Source: Deltaproteobacteria bacterium
Lineage (GTDB): Bacteria > Myxococcota_A > Polyangia > Polyangiales > JADJMO01
Direction of reading: 5' to 3'
DNA: 64,000 nt
Assembly (NCBI GenBank): GCA_025363655.1
Contig: JANYDK010000071.1
Location: 62,001-126,000, forward strand
Positions 37,151 to 47,089 of the stretch are shown here, piece after piece. Within the stretch, counting starts at the first letter, position 1. Each line of letters begins with the position of its first letter. Below the pieces are notes generated by a model. The model searched no databases. It was not told where the DNA came from and saw only the letters and a list, made by a program, of their open reading frames with translations. The translations under genes and the position numbers were made by a program.

Positions 37151-38233
37151 CTACGGTTTCGTGCTCCGCCGGAGAATCGTCCCTGCCGGCGCGGCGAGGA
37201 TCCACGAGAAATGTCGGGCGCCGGGGAGCTCGGCGAGGTTCGCGCCGATCGGATCGAGGAAGGGCGTGCGCACGAGGAGCTCACGGGCGCCAAACGCCGA
37301 GGCCCGCTCGAAGGCTTCTCCGACGACCGCAAAGGCGCCGGCCACGCTCGCTTCGTCGTCGGGATCGGCGGCGAGCCGCGCGACCTCGGCACGAATCACC
37401 GGCGCGAAGGGCGCACCGAGCGGCGAGGTGACGAAATAAGCCGATGCGACGAGCCTGCCGGTGGCGTCACGGGCGATGATCTCTTCGCGCGCGCGACCGG
37501 GCTCGGAGCCGCGTTGGGCGTCGTCGAGCGCGATGCCGTCGGCGATGAGGCGCACGAGATCGGCACCGACGGAGGTGCTCGGCGGATCGAAGCGGGGATC
37601 GCCCCACGACCAGCGCCGCTGACGGGTGCGGTGATCGATCATCGTCAGCTCGCCGGCGTCACCCGGACGCGCCGTTCGCACGCTGATTCCCGGCGTTCGG
37701 GCGACGGGAGCGGAGAGGGCGGAGAGGCGCTCGAGGGTGCGGAAGCCGAGTCGATCGTAGAAGGCGAGCGCTTCGTTGCGGGCGAGCACTTCGGCGGACA
37801 CGAGCGTGACGTCGCCGGCCCGTGCGCGAGAGCTGGCCGCTGCCTCACGGACGAGCGCGCCACCGAGGCCGTGTCCGCGCGCGTCTTGCGTGACGATGAG
37901 TGAACGGAGCTCGGCGATGTGCGGCGTGCGCGCGTGGAAGCCGAAGCGATCGAGGTAGACCTCGACCTGTCCGACGACGCGACCTTCGAGCTCGGCGACG
38001 AGGTGACCGAGCTTGCCCTCGAAGGGGCCGGTCGGTGCGCGGCGGCCGTCGCGGTGCGAGAGCTGACGTTCGAGGACGCCGCCGTACGCGGTCCACACCG
38101 TGTCTTCGCGCGCGGCAGGCATTCCACCGCGCAAATCGTGGTCGATCCACAACTCGCGGTGGAGGCGCAGGAGGGCCCCTGCGTCACGCGCGTCGACCGC
38201 GCGCACCCACGAGCCCAGTGCCTTTACGGCCAC
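37151..38233 (-). CDS. GNAT family N-acetyltransferase
   Basis: ELRSLIVTQDARGHGLGGALVREAAASSRARAG...LARNEALAFYDRLGF. Confidence 0.85.
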   Translation of the reverse strand: MAVKALGSWVRAVDARDAGALLRLHRELWIDHDLRGGMPAAREDTVWTAYGGVLERQLSHRDGRRAPTGPFEGKLGHLVAELEGRVVGQVEVYLDRFGFHARTPHIAELRSLIVTQDARGHGLGGALVREAAASSRARAGDVTLVSAEVLARNEALAFYDRLGFRTLERLSALSAPVARTPGISVRTARPGDAGELTMIDHRTRQRRWSWGDPRFDPPSTSVGADLVRLIADGIALDDAQRGSEPGRAREEIIARDATGRLVASAYFVTSPLGAPFAPVIRAEVARLAADPDDEASVAGAFAVVGEAFERASAFGARELLVRTPFLDPIGANLAELPGARHFSWILAAPAGTILRRSTKP

Positions 38234-39045
38234 GACTCTCCCCACTCGGCCGTGGGTTCGACGAAGACCTCGTCGAGGACGAGACCATGCGCAGGCGCGG
38301 TGATGCCGAGGTCTTTGCGATCGAGCGATTCGATGGCGCGCGCGACGGCACCCGGAGCGAGCCGACCCTGCGCGACGTCGACCAAGGTGCCGGTGATGAT
38401 GCGCACCATGTTGTGGAGGAAGGCGTTGCCTTCGATGACCAGCTCGACGAGACGCGCATCGCCCCGCACGCCCTCGACGAGCTCGGCGCGCGTGAGCGTA
38501 CGGTGCGTCTCGAGGCGCGGATCGCTCGCGGTGCGGAAGGCCGCAAAATCGTGCGTGCCGAGCAAGGCGCTGGCTTCGGTGCGGGCGAGGTCGAGATCGA
38601 AGCGCCCACCGACACGCCACGCGACGTGCTCGAGGAGCGGATCGCGCACCGGGTCTCGGATCACCAAATATCGGTAGCGCTTTCCCAGTCGGGACGCTCG
38701 TGGCTCGTATCCACGGGGCACCACCCGCGCTCGACGCACCGCGACGTCCCGGGGAAGGTGGGCGTTGACGCCGAGGACCCAGCCTCGCGTCGGAATGTTC
38801 CGCTCGGGATCGAACGCCACGATCTGACCGCGCGAGTGGACGCCGGCATCGGTACGACTCGCGCCCCGAATCGTCTGCACGCTCGGATCGAGACAGCGAA
38901 GCGCCTGCAGGAGCTCGCCCGAAACGGTGCGCACGGAAGGTTGAGGCGCAAAGCCAGAGAGCTCGGCGCCGTCGTAGGCGACCGTGAGGAGAATGCTCGA
39001 AGTGACGCCGCCCGCGGGTGCGACGTCAGCCGGCGTCGTCGGCAT
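38224..39045 (-). CDS. truA: tRNA pseudouridine synthase A
   Basis: VAYDGAELSGFAPQPSVRTVSGELLQAL; ASRTDAGVHSRGQIVAFD. Confidence 0.95.
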   Translation of the reverse strand: MPTTPADVAPAGGVTSSILLTVAYDGAELSGFAPQPSVRTVSGELLQALRCLDPSVQTIRGASRTDAGVHSRGQIVAFDPERNIPTRGWVLGVNAHLPRDVAVRRARVVPRGYEPRASRLGKRYRYLVIRDPVRDPLLEHVAWRVGGRFDLDLARTEASALLGTHDFAAFRTASDPRLETHRTLTRAELVEGVRGDARLVELVIEGNAFLHNMVRIITGTLVDVAQGRLAPGAVARAIESLDRKDLGITAPAHGLVLDEVFVEPTAEWGESWP

Positions 39046-39412
39046 CGGACGCGGCGGTGTCGGTGGCCGGCGTCGTGTCGGCAGGCGTCGTGTCGGTGCC
39101 GCTGTCGACCGGCGCCCCGTCGGGAACCGGCGTCGTGTCGGCGCCGCTGTCGGTCACCGGAACGATCGTGCCGAGCGGCTTGCAGTGACCGTTGTCGCAC
39201 TTGCCACTCGGGCAACCGCTGTCGCGCCAACACGCGTCGCCGTTGCGTGCCATGCATTTGGTCTGCACGCACATGCTGCTCTCGCACTCGTCATCTTTGA
39301 TGCAGTCCTCGCCGTTCTCGAACTTGTGCGGGATGACGCACGCCGGAGTTGCGATGACGACTACGCCCGCGATCAGCAAGGCCGCGCCGGCCAGCATGCG
39401 TGAGAGCGACAT
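39026..39412 (-). CDS. Small Cys-rich lipoprotein-like protein with Asp/Thr-rich repeats
   Basis: CIKDDECESSMCVQTKCMARNGDACWRDSGCPSGKCDNGHCKPLG; N-terminal hydrophobic segment. Confidence 0.7.
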   Translation of the reverse strand: MSLSRMLAGAALLIAGVVVIATPACVIPHKFENGEDCIKDDECESSMCVQTKCMARNGDACWRDSGCPSGKCDNGHCKPLGTIVPVTDSGADTTPVPDGAPVDSGTDTTPADTTPATDTAASDADDAG

Positions 39413-39426
39413 GCGGTGAGCATATC

Positions 39427-40881
39427 TCAGGTCTTCGAGAACTTGCGAAGGAGCAGCAAACGAGGGTCGGTCATTTCGAGAAATGCCGAGGCAGGCCCCT
39501 CACGTCCCACCCCGGAGCCCCGGACGCCGCCGTAGGGCATGGCGTCGGCCCGGAAGGTCGGCACGTCGTCATGGATGACGGCCCCCACCTCGAGCCGCTC
39601 GAAAGCACGAAGCACCCGGCCGACATCGCCCGTGAAAATGCCTGTTTGTAAGCCAAAACGAGCATCGTCGGCGCGATCGAGGGCCTCCTCGAAGGTGTCG
39701 TAAGGCGCGAGCACGGCGATGGGGCCGAAGAGCTCGTCGCGCATCGCCGCCGCGGCGGCTGGGACCTCTTCGAGGAAGAACGGCGCAAGCACACGTCGCT
39801 CGAAAGAAGCCGTGGTCGAGGCGCGCGCACCGCCGGCGAGGGCTTCGGCGATCACCCCGCGAAGGCGGCCCACCGCACGATCGTCGATGACCGGACCGAC
39901 GAGCGTGCCCGCGTGGGACGGATTGCCGAGAGAGACCGCCGAGGCTGCGACGAAAAGCCGCATTCGTAGCTCGTCGTAGATGCGCCGCTGGATGAAGACG
40001 CGCTGAACGGAGATGCAGGATTGGCCGGCATACCCGAAGGCGCCGGAGACGATGCGTGCGGTCGCGCGTTCGAGATCGGCGTCGTCATGGACGATCACCG
40101 CAGCGTTGCCCCCGAGCTCGAGCGTGCATCGCTTCTCGGGACAGCGCGCGCGGAGAGCAAAACCGACGACGTCGCTGCCGGTGAAGGTGAGCATGCGCAG
40201 TCGTGCATCGTCGATGAGCGGCGCCGCGACCTCGTTCGACGCCGGTACGATCGAGAGCTGATCGCCCGCGAGACCGGCCTCACGAAGGATGCTCCCGAGC
40301 GCCAACGCGCTGAGCGGCGCTTGGGGAGCGGGCTTGAGCACGACCGGACATCCGGCAGCGATCGCCGGCGCCAATTTGTGTGCGACGAGGTTGAGCGGGA
40401 AATTGAAGGGTGTAATCGCCGCGATCGGTCCGAAGGCCACGCGTCGCACGATCGCCAGACGATCTTCGGCAGCCGCGAACGCCGAGAGCTCGAGCACCTC
40501 GCCTGCCGCCGTGCGCGCGACGTCGCGTGCAGCGGTCAAGGTGTCGACGCAACGCGCGGCCTCGACGAGCGCGAGATCGAGCGGCTTGCCCGCCTCGTCG
40601 CTGATGAGACGCGCGAGCGGCTGAACCCGCGCGGCGACGAGCGCGGCCGCTTTCTCCAACACCGCGATGGCGCGATGACGTGGCGGCGGCGCGCGACGAT
40701 CACGCTCGAACGCGCGATGTGCGGCCTCGATGGCGCGCTCGACGTCGGCCGACGTGGCGACGGGCACGAGCCCGATTTCGCGATCGTCGAAGGGACTCTT
40801 CACCGGCCGAACCTCGCGCGCGACGTCGTCGCCGACGAGGAAGAGCGGAGGTCGGCGAAGGGCGAGATCGAGGTCGTTCAT
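39427..40881 (-). CDS. Aldehyde dehydrogenase family protein
   Basis: ITPFNFPLNLVAHKLAPAIAAGCPVVLKPAPQAPLSAL; LELGGNAAVIV; YAGQSCISVQRV. Confidence 0.95.
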   Translation of the reverse strand: MNDLDLALRRPPLFLVGDDVAREVRPVKSPFDDREIGLVPVATSADVERAIEAAHRAFERDRRAPPPRHRAIAVLEKAAALVAARVQPLARLISDEAGKPLDLALVEAARCVDTLTAARDVARTAAGEVLELSAFAAAEDRLAIVRRVAFGPIAAITPFNFPLNLVAHKLAPAIAAGCPVVLKPAPQAPLSALALGSILREAGLAGDQLSIVPASNEVAAPLIDDARLRMLTFTGSDVVGFALRARCPEKRCTLELGGNAAVIVHDDADLERATARIVSGAFGYAGQSCISVQRVFIQRRIYDELRMRLFVAASAVSLGNPSHAGTLVGPVIDDRAVGRLRGVIAEALAGGARASTTASFERRVLAPFFLEEVPAAAAAMRDELFGPIAVLAPYDTFEEALDRADDARFGLQTGIFTGDVGRVLRAFERLEVGAVIHDDVPTFRADAMPYGGVRGSGVGREGPASAFLEMTDPRLLLLRKFSKT

Positions 40882-40892
40882 GGCGATTTGGC

Positions 40893-41426
40893 TCAATTCG
40901 CAGACGATTTCGCGTCTGTAGGCAGATGCCACTCTTCGCAATTCGCGTCGGGCGCCGAGGACGCATCCGGACGTTCGGGGCAATCGCAGGTGCGCATCTC
41001 GTGAGCAACGTAGCTCGCGCCGTCGAACCACGCGCGCACCTCGACCCGCGCCATGCCCGCGCACCCGTCGCGTTGGTCGATGGCGATCTCGACGAGGCCG
41101 TCGTGCACGTGAGGGAGTTGACGCGGCTTCACGCCGAAGAGCTCTCCGACGTGGCGAGCGCAGGTGCCGTGCGAGAGATAGAGCTCCCAAGTGCAGCCGC
41201 CGGAACCGCAGGAGGACGGGTGGGTGACGATGGGATCGAGGAGACCGTCACCGTCGAGATCGAGGTCTGCGTGGGTGAGGGCTTCGTCGGGGGCGGAGAG
41301 ACGGGCGAGGGCGTCGTCGACGGCGAGGAGGCAGGGGGCCGATGGAGGCTTGTTTTGTGCGGGATGCGGGGGTGGTGGGGATGTCGAGGTGCAGGCGCTG
41401 AGGGCGAGGATGCAGAGCGCGCGCAT
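40893..41426 (-). CDS. Hypothetical lipoprotein
   Basis: MRALCILALSACTSTSP lipobox-like; Cys pairs. Confidence 0.55.
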   Translation of the reverse strand: MRALCILALSACTSTSPPPPHPAQNKPPSAPCLLAVDDALARLSAPDEALTHADLDLDGDGLLDPIVTHPSSCGSGGCTWELYLSHGTCARHVGELFGVKPRQLPHVHDGLVEIAIDQRDGCAGMARVEVRAWFDGASYVAHEMRTCDCPERPDASSAPDANCEEWHLPTDAKSSAN

Positions 41427-41481
41427 GGCACGGAGGGTGTGGCTGCAAGAGCGGGACGTCGATGCGCAGGCGCGGGCGGTC

Positions 41482-43296
41482 TCAGTCGAGCTCGTTCTCC
41501 AACACCGCCTTCGCCTTCACCCGTGCGCTGGCGGCGTCGATGACGACGGGATCCGCGCCGAGCGTCCGCGCGCGTTCGAGTGCCGCGAGGGAGCCCTCGC
41601 GATCGTAGGCGACCGAGAGAAGCCGGGCTTCCCGCAACGCCGAAGCACGGAGGGCGCGACGAATGGGATCGTCGGGAGCGTCGGTGAGGGTCGCGAGGAC
41701 GAAGCGGAGGCGGCGCTCGATCGCCGTGCGGTGGAGACGTCGATCGCTCGGATCGATGCGCTCGAGAGCGACGAGCAGGGCCTCGCCGGTGGCATCGACG
41801 TGGCGCGCGAGACCGAGGAGACGCGCCGCGGGCAAGGTCGAGAACAGGGGCACTTGCTGCGTCAGTGGAGAGACGTCGGCTTCGGCGAGGACGCCGTTCG
41901 AGAGGTAGCCGCGCAAGAGGACGTTCGCCTGAGGAAATGCGGCGATCGTGAGCGTGGTCGTCCGTGCGCTGCCGCCGAAGAGGAGGTTGCCCAAGGGAAG
42001 GAGGCGCGCGTCGGGTCGCAGGCCGAGGCCCGCACGCGCGCGGGTGAAGGCGATCACGGACTCGTCGTCTTCGGTCGCGATGACCACTCGTGCCGGCGCA
42101 GCGCCGAGCGTGGCGATGGGCGCGAAGGCCCGCGCGGCACCGACGTCGACGCTGACGTGACGGCTTCGAATCTCTTCTTCGACCGCCCGCGCCGACCAAC
42201 CGACCGCCAACGCCGGAACGATCCACGCGAGCGCGCGAGCAGCTCCCGCACGTGAGCTCGCGTTCTCGTTTTCCCGCGGCGCCATCGCGCGATCGACGGC
42301 GATGTGCAGCGCACCGAGCGCCGCCGCCGCCGTCGGGAGGAGCACCACCACCACCAATGCCGGTCCGCCTTCGGCGCGCGTCACGAGCGTCGTCACGACA
42401 CCGAGCGCAGCGACGAGCGCGCTCGCACGATCGTCTGCAGCGAGCTGCTTGCCCGCCACCAAGAGCGCCGCTCCCGCGAGAATCGGCGTCGCCCACGCCG
42501 CGCGCACCATCGTCGAACCCTCGAGCAGCGGTCCCCGGGCGGTCGCGAACGGACCTTCGTGCCAGGCTCGCCCAAGGACGCACCAAGCCGCACGATCGCG
42601 CACGGCGAGAAAGGCGACGAGCACCACGAGCGTCGGCAGAAACAGCCACGCCCCCGCCCACAGCGTCGATTTGAGCTCCTTTTTCGCTAGAATCGCCATC
42701 GCCATCGCGAGCGCACCGAGGCCGGCCGGGGCCAGCAGCGGCGCACACCACGCCGCGAAGGCGAACGCTGCGAGCGCCGAGGGAAGCGCGAGTGGCCGAC
42801 GCTTCGTCCCCACCGCGACCGCGAAGAGCGCGAGCTCGACTCCGATCACGGTCATCGACGTCGCCACCGCCGCCCGCGAAAGAATCGCCCCCGCGAGCGC
42901 TCCCATCGCCAACGCAATCGCCGTCGCCGCACCCCGCCCACTCGCCGACGGCGTCCGCCCCGCCCGACGCATCACGAGAAACGAAGCCAACGCCCCAGGG
43001 ATCGAGAGCCCAATCGCCGCCCGCAGCTCGAGATCACCGAACGGCAACAACGTGAAGATCGGCGCCAATACCTGCGCGAGAGGAGGCCCCCCCGCGTGAT
43101 CGCTCCCCATCGTCAGCCCGAGCGCCAACTCCCGCGCACTGGCCTTCGTCATCGGCGCGCCACCGACGATGGCGAGGAGAATTGGAGTGAGCGCGACGAG
43201 AGAGACCCACGAGGGCAGCTCGTGGGGAGGGTTGTGGGGAGGGTTGTGGGAAGGGTTGTGGGGAGGAGAAGACGGGGAGGCCACAGCAGTTGCCAA
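41482..43296 (-). CDS. Polytopic membrane protein (possible glycosyltransferase-type), unknown
   Basis: About ten hydrophobic segments then soluble C-terminal domain; N-terminal PHNPSHNPPHNPPHEL repeat. Confidence 0.7.
   Translation of the reverse strand: MATAVASPSSPPHNPSHNPPHNPPHELPSWVSLVALTPILLAIVGGAPMTKASARELALGLTMGSDHAGGPPLAQVLAPIFTLLPFGDLELRAAIGLSIPGALASFLVMRRAGRTPSASGRGAATAIALAMGALAGAILSRAAVATSMTVIGVELALFAVAVGTKRRPLALPSALAAFAFAAWCAPLLAPAGLGALAMAMAILAKKELKSTLWAGAWLFLPTLVVLVAFLAVRDRAAWCVLGRAWHEGPFATARGPLLEGSTMVRAAWATPILAGAALLVAGKQLAADDRASALVAALGVVTTLVTRAEGGPALVVVVLLPTAAAALGALHIAVDRAMAPRENENASSRAGAARALAWIVPALAVGWSARAVEEEIRSRHVSVDVGAARAFAPIATLGAAPARVVIATEDDESVIAFTRARAGLGLRPDARLLPLGNLLFGGSARTTTLTIAAFPQANVLLRGYLSNGVLAEADVSPLTQQVPLFSTLPAARLLGLARHVDATGEALLVALERIDPSDRRLHRTAIERRLRFVLATLTDAPDDPIRRALRASALREARLLSVAYDREGSLAALERARTLGADPVVIDAASARVKAKAVLENELD
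43222..43267 (+). repeat. 12-bp tandem repeat (GTGGGGAGGGTT)~3.8, G-quadruplex-capable on + strand
   Basis: Seven G-tracts of 3 or more with loops of 1-4 nt. Confidence 0.75.
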
Positions 43297-43325
43297 CTAG
43301 CCGAGGCGGGCACCGCGGGCCAACA

Positions 43326-43364
43326 CCCGCGCCCACGCCCCGCACCCGCCCCGCACCCGCGCCC
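43326..43364 (-). other. G-quadruplex-capable tract on - strand
   Basis: Seven C-tracts (3-4) on + strand separated by 1-3 nt in the 68-bp intergenic gap. Confidence 0.7.
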
Positions 43365-44750
43365 TCACGGCGCAAACGAACAAGCCCCCGTGTCCTTCCC
43401 CGTCAGCGGATCCTTACACGGCGCGCACTTCATCCCATCCGGACACGCCCCCTTCCCCAAAAGCGAATTCATCCCGTTGATGCACTCCGGCATGCAGACG
43501 CCGGGACCCGCCGACAGAATGAACGCCAGCGACGCGGTGCAATCGATGTGCGTCCAGGTCTTGCTCAAGAAGACGTCGGGCACGCACAAGTCGCCGACGC
43601 CGGCCGGGCAGCTGTCTTCCTTCAGCGAGCTCGCCGAGGCGGGAGGTACCGACGCGCCCGGCACGCACGTTCCACGATCTTTGCAGCACTTGGGGAGCGG
43701 CTTCGGGGCTTCGGTGGGGCCTTTATCGCAGCTCAGACGACAGGCGCCGGTCTCGGCGAGCGTGAAGGGGTCGAAGCACGGGACGCATCGCTCGGTGAGC
43801 GCGCACGTGGCTTGCGGCAACGACGCGGCCTGCACGGCGACGTCGGGGAGGCACGTCGAGAGACAACGACCTTCGGCGCTCCCGACCGAGGCGCACTTGG
43901 CAGGAATGAAGTCGCCGCCGGACGCGATCAAGGTGTCGGGCACGCAGAGGCCGGTCGCGTCGGCGCTGCACGCTGCGAGCTTCGAGGCCACGGCTCCAGG
44001 TACGGCGCCCTTCGGCACGCAGTGACTGTCGCCGCACTGACAGCTCGGCAATTTGGTCGGATCGAGCACCGGCGGGCCAGTGTGCGGGCAAGGTGCAGGT
44101 CCGGTGTCGACGGGGCCGGAGGGCGCGTCGCTCACGCCGGCGTCTTCACCGTTGCAGTGACCGGCGAGCTCGCAGACGCCCGTCGGCTTCTTGTCGAGCG
44201 GACTGATGCAGGGCACGCATTTCTCGTCGTCGCCGCAGACGTCTTGTAGGAGCAGCCCTTCCTTCTCCTTCACCTGCGGCACGCAGAGCGAGACGCAGCG
44301 ACCGTCGCCGCCGAACGCCGTGCACTTCTTCGGCGTGAAGACGCCGCCGGTCTTGATGAAGTCGTCGGGCACGCACACCGACGAGCCATCGCTGCATTTG
44401 TCGAGGATCGACTGCAGTTGATCGGGCACCTTGCTGCCGACGACGCAGTGCGAATTTCCGGGATGATCAGGGCAACACGAGGGAAGGGTCGTCGGATCGA
44501 TCGGCTTGCCGAGAGGGCCTTCGCATGCACCCGGCTCGGGCGAATGACCACCGCCACCGCCGCCACCACCATCGGGGTACTTGCCTCCACCATCGGTGGT
44601 GAGCTGATCGTCACCGTCGTCGATCGCACCGTTCGCCGGCGAGCACGCCGCGCCGGGGCCGAGAAGTAGGAAGCCGAGCGGCGCGGCGAATCGAAGTGCG
44701 AGGTGAGCGGCCATCGCGTCGTCTTCCGCAAAGAGCGGGCCGACGCGCAA
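43365..44750 (-). CDS. Cys-rich lipoprotein with three ~100-aa repeats
   Basis: Lipobox-like GAAC; three copies of LCVPDxxx...C...GRCxxxCxPxV...CxPCxDPxTxxxTGAC; internal Met at MAAHLAL is an alternative start. Confidence 0.75.
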   Translation of the reverse strand: MRVGPLFAEDDAMAAHLALRFAAPLGFLLLGPGAACSPANGAIDDGDDQLTTDGGGKYPDGGGGGGGGHSPEPGACEGPLGKPIDPTTLPSCCPDHPGNSHCVVGSKVPDQLQSILDKCSDGSSVCVPDDFIKTGGVFTPKKCTAFGGDGRCVSLCVPQVKEKEGLLLQDVCGDDEKCVPCISPLDKKPTGVCELAGHCNGEDAGVSDAPSGPVDTGPAPCPHTGPPVLDPTKLPSCQCGDSHCVPKGAVPGAVASKLAACSADATGLCVPDTLIASGGDFIPAKCASVGSAEGRCLSTCLPDVAVQAASLPQATCALTERCVPCFDPFTLAETGACRLSCDKGPTEAPKPLPKCCKDRGTCVPGASVPPASASSLKEDSCPAGVGDLCVPDVFLSKTWTHIDCTASLAFILSAGPGVCMPECINGMNSLLGKGACPDGMKCAPCKDPLTGKDTGACSFAP

Positions 44751-44855
44751 ATGCCGTCACAACCCGCGCAATCGCTCGATCGCATGGGCAGGTTGCGCAG
44801 GCTCGGAGCAGCGTGGACCCGCGGAGAACAGGCGAGTTGTGCAATCGCCTGGGCG

Positions 44856-47015
44856 TCAGATCGACGTGACGTCGACCTCGACACCGTTGAGGTTGGCGGT
44901 GCCGGCGAAGGTGTCGATGGCCTTCTCGTCGGTGAGATCGTTGGCGCTGACGCCGCCGAGCTCGACGGCGACGCCGAGCTTCACGCCCGCGCCGCGACGA
45001 TGTCCGTAGCCGTGCGGAAGGGAGACGACGCCGGGCATCACCTCGTCGGTGACCTCGAGCGGCACCTCGAGTCGACCGACGCGCGAAGTGACGCGGACGA
45101 CGGCACCGCTGGCGAGGCCACGCCCTTCGGCATCGGTCGGGTGCATGCGCAACGTGCAGCGATCGCGACCCTTCACGAGCCGCGCGCTGTTGTGCAGCCA
45201 GGAGTTGTTGCTTCGAAGCTCGCGGCGGCCGATCAACGTCAGCGCGCGCGTTCGGTGACGTCCGAGCTTGGCCGCGAGACGCTCGACGTCGGCGACCAGC
45301 TGAGGCGGCGCGAGCCTGATTTTCTTGCTCTTGGTGCGGAGAATGGCCGTGAGTCGACCCGCTTCGAGCGGGCCGAGATCGATGCCGTGCTTGGCGCGTT
45401 TGACGACGTCGAGGCCGAGCTCTTTTCCATACGGTCCCGTACGGAGGAGCAGCGCGAGGATGCGCTCCGGCGTCGCGGCGGCGAGCGCGAGCTTCGTCAG
45501 CGGACCGAGGACCGCGCGAGGGACGGGGCCTCCGGCGAGGCGCACCGAGAGCTCTCGGTAGATCTCCCAGTCGTGCCTTTGATGCGGAGCGCGCGGCACC
45601 ATCGCCGGCGACCACTTGGCGGCGTTGCGAAGGCCGACTGCATGGAGCACGATGTCGTAGTGATCGCGTTCGAGCGCGAACGTCGGCGGCAAGATGTAGT
45701 GCGCATGTCGTGACGTCTCATTGCGGTAGATGTCGATCGAGACCATCAGCTCGAGGCTGGCGAACGCACGTTCGAGGCGCGCGCCATTGGGCGTCGAGAG
45801 GACTGGATTTCCCGACGAAGTGAGGAGCGCGCGAATCCTCGGCACGCCACCGGGCTTCTTCGGCGCGACGTCCTCGGGGGTGTCGATCTCTTCGGCGAGC
45901 GCGGCGACGGGGAGCTCGTCGCTCCACTCGGGAAGCCCACGCACGCGCGAGTGATAGGTGCCGTGATGTCCGCGGAGGCGCGCGACGTCGGCGAGCCCGA
46001 TCAGATCGGCGGCAGGCGTCGTGAACATCGCCCCGCCGACGCGATCGAGGTTGCCGGTGACGACGTTGACGACGTCGATGAGCCAGGTGGCGAGCGCCCC
46101 GAACTCTTGCGCCGAGACGCCCATGCGCCCGTAGGCGACCGCCGCATCGGCCGCGGCGAATTCACGCGCGAGGCGACGAACGGTGTCGGGCGTGATGCCG
46201 GTCTCGGGCGCGACTTTTTCCGGGGTGAATCGAGCCGCGAGCGCGCGTAGCGTCTCTTCGCCGGAGGTGCGCGCGGAGAGGTGTCGCGGCTTCGTCAGCC
46301 CTTCGCTGAAGAGCACGTGGAGGAAGGCGAGGAGAAAAAACGCGTCGCCGCCCGGCCTGATGAAGCAGTGCTCGTCGGCGACCTCGGCCGTCTCGCTGCG
46401 GCGTGGATCGATGACCACCAGACGCCCGCCCCGCGCGCGCAGCTCGGCGAGGCGCCTCCCCATCCCCGGCGCGCTCATCAGGCTCCCGTTCGAAACCAAA
46501 GGATTGGCACCGATGACGAGGAAATGGCGGGTGCGATCGACGTCGGGAATCGGCAGCGCCGCTTGCGTGCCGAAGAGGAGCCAGCTGACGAGCATGCGCG
46601 GCAGGTTGTCGGTCGACTGCGACGAATAGCGCGCACGAGTGCCGACCGCCGCGGGGAAGACTCCCATCGCGTAGATCGCCGCGGCGTAGTTGTGGGCGAT
46701 CGGATTACCGACGTAGTGGGCGATCGCGTCGGCGCCGTGACGTTCGCGAATCTCGCGCAGCCGGGCGCCGATCTCGTCGAACGCCTCGTCCCAACCGATC
46801 TCCACGAACTCGTCACCGACCTTTTTCAGAGGTCGCTGCAGACGATCGGGGTCGTGGTGGACGTCGGCGAGCGCCACCGCCTTCGGGCAGATGTAACCCT
46901 TGCTCACCGGATCTTCACGATCGCCGCGCACCGAGAGCACGCGCGCGCCTTCGTGCTCGATCTCGACGCCACAGATGGCCTCGCAGAGGTGACACGCGCG
47001 ATGGTGAACCGCCAT
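44856..47015 (-). CDS. Molybdopterin-dependent oxidoreductase
   Basis: HLCEAICGVEIEHEG...GYICPKAVAL 4Fe-4S motif; molybdopterin and Molydop_binding C-terminal regions. Confidence 0.92.
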   Translation of the reverse strand: MAVHHRACHLCEAICGVEIEHEGARVLSVRGDREDPVSKGYICPKAVALADVHHDPDRLQRPLKKVGDEFVEIGWDEAFDEIGARLREIRERHGADAIAHYVGNPIAHNYAAAIYAMGVFPAAVGTRARYSSQSTDNLPRMLVSWLLFGTQAALPIPDVDRTRHFLVIGANPLVSNGSLMSAPGMGRRLAELRARGGRLVVIDPRRSETAEVADEHCFIRPGGDAFFLLAFLHVLFSEGLTKPRHLSARTSGEETLRALAARFTPEKVAPETGITPDTVRRLAREFAAADAAVAYGRMGVSAQEFGALATWLIDVVNVVTGNLDRVGGAMFTTPAADLIGLADVARLRGHHGTYHSRVRGLPEWSDELPVAALAEEIDTPEDVAPKKPGGVPRIRALLTSSGNPVLSTPNGARLERAFASLELMVSIDIYRNETSRHAHYILPPTFALERDHYDIVLHAVGLRNAAKWSPAMVPRAPHQRHDWEIYRELSVRLAGGPVPRAVLGPLTKLALAAATPERILALLLRTGPYGKELGLDVVKRAKHGIDLGPLEAGRLTAILRTKSKKIRLAPPQLVADVERLAAKLGRHRTRALTLIGRRELRSNNSWLHNSARLVKGRDRCTLRMHPTDAEGRGLASGAVVRVTSRVGRLEVPLEVTDEVMPGVVSLPHGYGHRRGAGVKLGVAVELGGVSANDLTDEKAIDTFAGTANLNGVEVDVTSI

Positions 47016-47089
47016 GCTCGAAGCTTACCGCGGAGTGACTCGTCTGCCCGGCGATAGCTCGCGCGCCCTGCACGTGCGATGGAGGTCGC

